48,225 bases of DNA, from the NCBI GenBank assembly GCA_003151275.1, contig PLXC01000132.1, positions 1-48,225 of the forward strand. The letters run 5' to 3'. The DNA comes from Candidatus Melainabacteria bacterium (GTDB taxonomy: Bacteria; Cyanobacteriota; Vampirovibrionia; Obscuribacterales; Obscuribacteraceae). This document shows positions 44,137 through 48,225 of the stretch, in pieces; position 1 is the first letter of the stretch, and every line of letters starts with the position of its first letter. The notes beneath the pieces were generated by a model, which ran no database searches, was not told the origin of the DNA, and saw nothing but the letters and a program-made list of their open reading frames with translations. Made by a program: the position numbers and the translations under genes.

Positions 44137-44646
44137 TCAGGGTAATGATTTACTCCCAACCGGGGTACCACTGATGACTGGTAAGTTGAGTGAATCACCT
44201 CTCTCACTTTCTAGCTCGGTGAGAAATTTTTTGACCAACTTCGGCAGGCCGGCTTTTGATGTTGCACCATATAAGCTCACGTCGGCATCGTCAAGGCATG
44301 CGGCTATACAGCGCGAATTAGACAAATCGATGTATAGAAAAGCTCTTTGAGTTGCATTATGAGATATGAAAGTATCCAAAAATCTTTCGTTACCTTCTGA
44401 TGCTATATCGGTCGGACCGTTGCCCATGGTTTGGGAAAACAGGTCGAAAACTGGCTTGCCCATTGTTTGTGTAATTAGATTCTTGACTGGCGGCTTGGCG
44501 AGAAATTTAGTTGGGTCGTCAATTGAAGAAAGCGCAATAAGCCCTGCTGGTGCGCCATTCTTGATATTCGATGACGGAGCTGCGAAGGAAGCAAGAGGCA
44601 CACAGATTGCAACGAAAGCGATGCAAAAACAGCTTTTAATGTGCAT
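44137..44646 (-). CDS. Small secreted protein of unknown function
   Basis: The product is 169 aa. A signal peptide (about 1-22, LASFAAP) leads a mature protein with TQTMGKPVFDLFSQTMGNGPTD and ISHNATQRAFLYIDLSNSRCIAACLDDADVSLYG in outline; two Cys residues are close (CIAAC). No family recognised. A 21-nt inverted repeat lies 15-35 nt upstream of its start. Confidence 0.6.
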   Translation of the reverse strand: MHIKSCFCIAFVAICVPLASFAAPSSNIKNGAPAGLIALSSIDDPTKFLAKPPVKNLITQTMGKPVFDLFSQTMGNGPTDIASEGNERFLDTFISHNATQRAFLYIDLSNSRCIAACLDDADVSLYGATSKAGLPKLVKKFLTELESERGDSLNLPVISGTPVGSKSLP

Positions 44647-44660
44647 TAGTTGTTACCTCT

Positions 44661-44681
44661 CATGCTCACATGGTGAGCATG
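44661..44681 (-). promoter_or_regulatory. Operator-like inverted repeat upstream of the secreted protein
   Basis: CATGCTCAC, ATG, GTGAGCATG: a perfect 9-bp inverted repeat with a 3-nt spacer, immediately upstream of the ribosome site of the gene starting at 44646. It could be an operator or a 5' UTR hairpin. Confidence 0.45.
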
Positions 44682-44788
44682 ACTGCAGGTTGCGACGGCG
44701 TCCATAGCAACAGCAAACACGCCGCATGCAACGGGACAAAGGCAACAATCGCATCGAAATGATATCGTCCAATTCGACTCATCGACGA

Positions 44789-46027
44789 TTACGAGTGAAC
44801 CATAAGAAACTGCCCATTGCCATTGATCTCACCGTCACAACTTTTAAAGTTGGCGATAAACCAAATCAGGTAAAGCCGCCAGATGCGGCGGAACTTCACG
44901 AAATCAATGCCGTAGTCCAGATCTTTGACATCCGTATAGCTATCGTCAAAGTTTGCGAGCCAGCTGGTCATTGTTTTGGAATAGTTCATGCCATTGAGAT
45001 ACCAGCGTTCAACGGTTCTGAGATCCTTGTTATAGGTCGGAATCGAATCGAAACTCCAGTAGCGGCCGTGAGGGAAAATGTATTTGTGTGTATAAACGCT
45101 TGAAATGTTATTGGGAGTGCGGACGGTGATGATGTGAAGGAAGAATTTTCCGCCTGGCCTCAAAAAAGAAGCAAGCTTTCTGAAAGAATGGGTCAAATTC
45201 CCCACATGGCAAAAAACGCCCACGGAGAGGATCTTGTCGAACTGTTCGTCAAAGTGCGTATCGTTGAGATCTCCTTCTACAAGGGTAAATCGACCCGAAC
45301 TGAGGTGGCTTTCCGGATCTTGCATTTTTAGCCGCATGTATTCGCATTGCTCATGGCTCAGGTTCAGCCCCGTGAATCGGCAATTGGGAAACCTGGACAG
45401 AATATAGTTCGGCACACCACCCCAACCACAGCCAAAATCCAGGATGTTGTCGCCATCCTGGATGTCGAGTTTTTCAATTATGTCGTCAATCATGTGCATC
45501 TGGGATTGCTCGAGATTGGTAGCTCCTTTCTCCCACAATCCCATGCTGTATTTTGGATAGATCAGTTTTCCGTCGCCCAGCATCCGATTCAACATGCCCT
45601 GTGGCAGGTCGTACTGGATCTTCATCAAATCTCTTGAGCCTTCCGCCACCTGGTCCGTTTCTTTTAATACCCATTCGTAAGGAGTCTGGAGCGCGGGAAA
45701 ATGCTTAAAAATAATCGGCATGGAGGTATCGAAAAACGATCGCAGCAGCCAATCGGGAACCTCCACTCCATTGATGTAGGTTTCCGCAAAAGCCATTTGC
45801 GTCACATTAGCCACCGCAACGAGCGCCCGAGTCGTTCGATACGCCAAGGGACTCTTGGCATGGATATCACCAATAAGGGGAAGGTGGTATTGAATGTCGT
45901 GTTTGGCAGAGATGCTACTCATAATGTCCATTTGGTCTCGGGCCGGGCCGATGAGCGTGCCGGTCGCGAGAGCCAGCTTGTTCTCCTGGATTAGAGGTGT
46001 AAGCAGCTTATCAGAGTTATGCCTCAA
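44789..46027 (-). CDS. Cyclopropane-fatty-acid-synthase-like SAM methyltransferase
   Basis: The product is 412 aa from a TTG with AGGA 6-7 nt upstream. SAM-binding motif ILDFGCGWGG (195-204), followed by FTGLNLSHEQCEYMR, EGDLND, and SVGVFCHVGNL, which corresponds to the EMxEHVG block. MKIQYDLP and IYPKYSMGLWEKGA are typical of the CFA/coclaurine-N-methyltransferase-like branch. The C-terminus (about 320-412) has WRLYLIWFIANFKSCDGEINGNGQ. It may act on membrane lipids or an amine; which one is uncertain. There is no membrane anchor. Monocistronic. Confidence 0.82.
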   Translation of the reverse strand: MRHNSDKLLTPLIQENKLALATGTLIGPARDQMDIMSSISAKHDIQYHLPLIGDIHAKSPLAYRTTRALVAVANVTQMAFAETYINGVEVPDWLLRSFFDTSMPIIFKHFPALQTPYEWVLKETDQVAEGSRDLMKIQYDLPQGMLNRMLGDGKLIYPKYSMGLWEKGATNLEQSQMHMIDDIIEKLDIQDGDNILDFGCGWGGVPNYILSRFPNCRFTGLNLSHEQCEYMRLKMQDPESHLSSGRFTLVEGDLNDTHFDEQFDKILSVGVFCHVGNLTHSFRKLASFLRPGGKFFLHIITVRTPNNISSVYTHKYIFPHGRYWSFDSIPTYNKDLRTVERWYLNGMNYSKTMTSWLANFDDSYTDVKDLDYGIDFVKFRRIWRLYLIWFIANFKSCDGEINGNGQFLMVHS

Positions 46028-46166
46028 ATCTCTTCCTGACGATCTAGGGTGCGTAATTCAAGATACCGTTCTCAAAGTCAATAAACTTAGATGTAAGAGT
46101 GTGTAGCTCTTGCAGCTCAATTGTTGCATCGATTATAGAATAGTCCTGCTAAGACTCGGAGGAGCG

Positions 46167-46544
46167 ATGTATTTCAGATCCCTTCTAATGACAATGGTCG
46201 TTTGCGCCAGTGTGTGCAGTCCGTCTCAGGGCGCCAACAAACCGCTCGATAAAGATTTCCTGGACTTCTGGGCAAGTTTCAAAGGAGCGCTGCAAAAAAA
46301 CGATAAGCAAGCATTGGCGTCCATGACCAAGTTGCCATATTCCTTGGATCAGAAAAAATTGGACAGGGCCACGTTTATTGCCCAGTCAGAGAAAATTTTT
46401 CCCCCGACGACTAGAAAGTGCCTTCTAAAAGAAAAGCCAGTCGCTGATAAAGACTCTGTCTTCGTTTTTTGCGGCGAGGAAATCTTTGTATTCGCCAAGG
46501 ACAACGGCAAATACAAATTCACTGAAACTGGTGCAAACGATTAA
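46167..46544 (+). CDS. Small secreted protein of unknown function
   Basis: The ORF opens at 46110, but ATG 46167 follows GGAGGAGCG, so I start there; 125 aa. A signal peptide (about 1-22, SQGAN) leads a helical mature domain (LDFWASFKGALQKNDKQALASM, then SLDQKKLDRATFIAQSEKIF) and a beta end (SVFVFCGEEIFVFAKDNGKYKF). The pattern resembles small nuclear-transport-factor-2-like or periplasmic folds, but not enough to name one. Confidence 0.6.
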   Translation: MYFRSLLMTMVVCASVCSPSQGANKPLDKDFLDFWASFKGALQKNDKQALASMTKLPYSLDQKKLDRATFIAQSEKIFPPTTRKCLLKEKPVADKDSVFVFCGEEIFVFAKDNGKYKFTETGAND

Positions 46545-46780
46545 GGTCTGAATTGATTCAACTGGAAAGTTTTGGCTGAGTGTTGGCTTTAAAACGTTCG
46601 GGTGCGTTCGGGTTCGAAGCCCGCCGGGAGGCGCATTCAATTTTGGAGAATAGAGAAACATACTTCACAGCCGAAGTTTGTGCCCGCCGCATTCCCATCG
46701 TGGGAGAACCGCCTTACAGGCGCACGATAGGACTTAGGCGGTAGTTGGTGACCATAAGCTGATTCTTCACCCATACGCGC
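46545..46780. other. Non-coding DNA with small hairpins next to IS110
   Basis: No gene recognised. It holds GTTCGGGT twice in tandem (46591-46608), a TCCCA-TCG-TGGGA stem at 46693-46705 and a CGCCT-TAC-AGGCG stem at 46710-46722. It may include the right end of the IS110 element and a structured RNA. Confidence 0.35.
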
Positions 46781-46820
46781 ACCAAAATGGTGGCAGAGAA
46801 ACTGCCACCATTTTGGTTTT
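46781..46820 (-). terminator. 16-bp perfect hairpin after the IS110 transposase
   Basis: ACCAAAATGGTGGCAG, loop AGAAA, CTGCCACCATTTTGGT, followed by TTT. On the minus strand it follows the transposase stop by about 11 nt, with T-rich flank on either side. It is the longest perfect hairpin of the GGTGGCA family here. Confidence 0.7.
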
Positions 46821-46830
46821 ATTGCGTCAT

Positions 46831-47790
46831 TCAGGCAGCGATAGGTCGAAAAACTGTTTTGTTTTTCAAAACACCGAACATTATATGGAGTAGCTTTCGC
46901 ATCGAAGCGATAATCCTGGGCATCGGTTTTAAACCACTCAACTTTAAGCGGCTTGAAAACTCCGCGATTGTAGGATTCGACACTTCAGCAACCATAGCCG
47001 GAAAGTATAGTGCTTTTCGTAATCTCGAATTTCCAATTTTTGAGATGCGCGCGTGTTTTCGAATTGATGAACCTGACGATTTTTCGGATGGTGCAAGCCC
47101 AGCATATGCAACAAGCTGCTTCGTGCTGCTGAAATTTGCAACTTCGCCGATTTCACTTAAAAACGAAAGGGCGGTCTTCAGTCCAACACCGGGAATTGAC
47201 AAAAGCAAAACGCATTGCGATGAAAGCTCTTGGTTTGATGCAACAAGCTCTTTAATGCGCTGCTCCAGTTCTTCAAGTTGAGATGTCAAAAATTGGACAT
47301 GATCCTCAAGCACCTTAATAAGAGAGGCTGATGTAATCCCGAACTGTAGACGATTTTTTTCTCGCTGCATGGTTTGCCTGATGTTTGATTGATGACGCAC
47401 CAGCTCCTGCAGCTCTCTGCTGTGCGTAGCTAACGGTTTCCATAGCCTAGGTTTAAGAGCTTGACAAAATAGCGCGATAATCTCCGCGTCCGCTTTGTCG
47501 GTTTTTAGACGAGATAAAAGGCTCTGACTAAACCCTTTAATGCGTGCTGGGTTAATCGCACTAACTTGGTGCCCGGTCTGGTAAAGGTGTTCGGCTAAAT
47601 GCTCCCAGTACCGTCCCGTTGCTTCCATGCACGCATGAACGACGTCAACTTCAAACGATCGCAACCAATCAGAAAGCATGTTAAAGCCCGCCGCGTTGTT
47701 TGTAAAAGTTCGGTGCTTTGTTTTTTTTGGTCCAATTAGATACGCATCAAAACTAGCTTTCGAGATGTCTATCCCTAAATAGTAATCCAT
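46831..47790 (-). CDS. IS110-family transposase (DEDD)
   Basis: Recombinase of an IS110-type insertion sequence, which uses a bridge RNA to choose target and donor sites. The start is ATG 47790 with GGAGG 5 nt upstream; a longer frame reaches 47862. The product is 319 aa. The N-terminal DEDD RuvC-like domain begins MDYYLGIDISKASFDAYL (Asp8), with the MEATGRYWEHL Glu and SRLKTDKADAEII Asp residues. The C-terminal Transposase_20 domain has LLSIPGVGLKTALSFLSEIGE and LVAYAGLAPSEKSSGSSIRK, with Ser as the proposed nucleophile (SGSS), and ends LKNKTVFRP. No frameshift or stop; probably active or recently active. Confidence 0.93.
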   Translation of the reverse strand: MDYYLGIDISKASFDAYLIGPKKTKHRTFTNNAAGFNMLSDWLRSFEVDVVHACMEATGRYWEHLAEHLYQTGHQVSAINPARIKGFSQSLLSRLKTDKADAEIIALFCQALKPRLWKPLATHSRELQELVRHQSNIRQTMQREKNRLQFGITSASLIKVLEDHVQFLTSQLEELEQRIKELVASNQELSSQCVLLLSIPGVGLKTALSFLSEIGEVANFSSTKQLVAYAGLAPSEKSSGSSIRKHARISKIGNSRLRKALYFPAMVAEVSNPTIAEFSSRLKLSGLKPMPRIIASMRKLLHIMFGVLKNKTVFRPIAA

Positions 47791-47794
47791 TCCA

Positions 47795-47985
47795 TCCTCC
47801 ATAGTTATCGAGTTGATGCTTAACCGCACTCTGATCAAACTTGTTTTAATTGAGGCTGACAAATTGCCGCCTTAGATACCGTCCGATCTTTTGAATGGGC
47901 TCTACGATGGTGGAAACTTTTCTAGAAAACAGGGTCGAGTCGCCCTTAATTGTCGTCCAGTCTTAGTCACCATCGTGCATCCGGC
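47795..47985 (-). ncRNA. Candidate IS110 bridge RNA region
   Basis: The 200-nt non-coding segment before the transposase start has an inverted repeat, ACGATGGTG at 47904-47912 pairing with CACCATCGT at 47968-47976, and a 12-nt palindrome TTTTCTAGAAAA (47918-47929) between them. This placement matches the bridge-RNA location in IS110-group elements. In IS1111-group elements it is instead downstream of the gene, which here would be 46690-46830. Confidence 0.35.
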
Positions 47986-47992
47986 GTCCCTG

Positions 47993-48142
47993 ATGGTAGA
48001 ACAATTGCCCTACGAACGCGATAATACAAATTGTCGTTGTTCATGCTACTCGGTATTGGGGTGTGGCAAAGCTCCAAAGCGCATATCGAAGAAAGAGTTG
48101 GAGGAGATAGCGCGGAATGCGGCTGACAATGCAGATTGCTGA
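47993..48142 (+). CDS. Small Cys-rich protein of unknown function
   Basis: The frame extends upstream to 47891, but that part overlaps the putative IS end. From ATG 47993 it gives 49 aa: MVEQLPYERDNTNCRCSCY, a GCGKAPKRISKKELEEIARN helix and a final Cys. Four Cys in NCRCSCYSVLGCG may bind metal. No clear ribosome site, no family. Confidence 0.3.
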   Translation: MVEQLPYERDNTNCRCSCYSVLGCGKAPKRISKKELEEIARNAADNADC

Positions 48143-48166
48143 TTGGATACAGATGGAGGCTACAAA

Positions 48167-48225
48167 ATGAACATACCGCAGCCTAAAGACAATTTCGGAA
48201 CTATATGCTTCATGGTCGGCATCAT
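48167..48225 (+). CDS. Start of a CDS running off the window
   Basis: ATG 48167 is preceded by GGAGG 6-7 nt upstream and reads MNIPQPKDNFGTICFMVGI to the window edge with no stop. The product cannot be identified from 19 residues. Confidence 0.45.
   Translation, partial: MNIPQPKDNFGTICFMVGI

Larger units (their letters stand above)
46690..47985 (-). mobile_element. IS110-family insertion sequence (approximate limits)
   Basis: Transposase 46831-47790 plus flanking non-coding DNA. IS110 elements lack long inverted repeats and target duplications, so ends cannot be fixed by eye. The upstream non-coding part (47791 to about 47985) and downstream part (46690-46830) are estimated. Confidence 0.55.

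Noticed and set aside
46585..46630. T-arm-like GGTTCGAAGCCC sequence suggesting a tRNA
   Set aside because: The T-stem has only four good pairs and no matching acceptor strand, D-arm or anticodon arm lies 60-80 nt upstream.

Overview
The window looks like a chromosomal segment of a non-photosynthetic relative of Cyanobacteria (Melainabacteria/Vampirovibrionia, Obscuribacterales-like). This is an inference from gene content, not from a marker gene: dnaG and a primary sigma factor in one operon, several TolC-type outer-membrane proteins with signal peptides (Gram-negative envelope), an LCP wall or glycopolymer ligase, Ser/Thr kinases with unusual architectures, many small secreted proteins of unknown function, and frequent TTG/GTG starts preceded by good Shine-Dalgarno sequences. 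No rRNA, tRNA, CRISPR array or prophage was found.

Layout. 1-12.7 kb is an envelope block, almost all on the minus strand: a lone plus-strand TolC homologue, a secreted unknown, a tightly packed operon (secreted unknown followed by three TolC-like genes with 17-, 4- and 4-nt overlaps, ending in a 16-bp hairpin), an LCP protein, a TPR/TM protein with 7-residue repeats, a secreted unknown and a PaaI-like thioesterase. 12.8-18.7 kb holds Asn/Gly/Tyr-rich and Gln/Gly/Tyr-rich secreted proteins, a receiver-domain protein followed by the ribosome-quality-control S4 protein RqcP, a PDZ+VWA secreted protein and an SGNH-like membrane protein. 18.8-21.3 kb holds a small membrane protein and a receptor-like Ser/Thr kinase whose glycine loop is broken by a G7 run. 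21.5-28.9 kb is the most housekeeping-like part: a Tat-type FAD oxidase, rpoD-dnaG, D-hydantoinase/dihydropyrimidinase and murQ. A 34-codon open frame that copies the DnaG N-terminus sits directly in front of dnaG.

28.9-35.6 kb holds a TPR secreted protein, a patatin phospholipase, a PAS sensor histidine kinase and a His-rich protein with a C-terminal NlpC/CHAP-like peptidase domain. 35.6-38.1 kb is eroded and contains partial duplications and gene fragments. 38.1-43 kb has a secreted protein made of two homologous halves, a receiver/zinc-ribbon/Ser-Thr-kinase fusion, a DUF4388 (PATAN)-degenerate GGDEF protein, and a YHS-like Cys-motif coiled-coil protein. 43-48.2 kb is accessory: a decayed gene, small secreted proteins, a cyclopropane-fatty-acid-synthase-like methyltransferase and an IS110-family element whose flanking non-coding DNA may encode its guide (bridge) RNA.

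The genes do not form a single pathway. The recurring themes are envelope export and remodelling (TolC array, LCP, MurQ, patatin, NlpC/CHAP), phosphorelay and Ser/Thr-kinase signalling, and small dispersed GGCACCA/TGGTGCC-type hairpins between genes. The most notable observations are the duplicated DnaG leader ORF, the G7 frameshift in the kinase P-loop, the triple TolC operon without pump partners, and the hairpin family.
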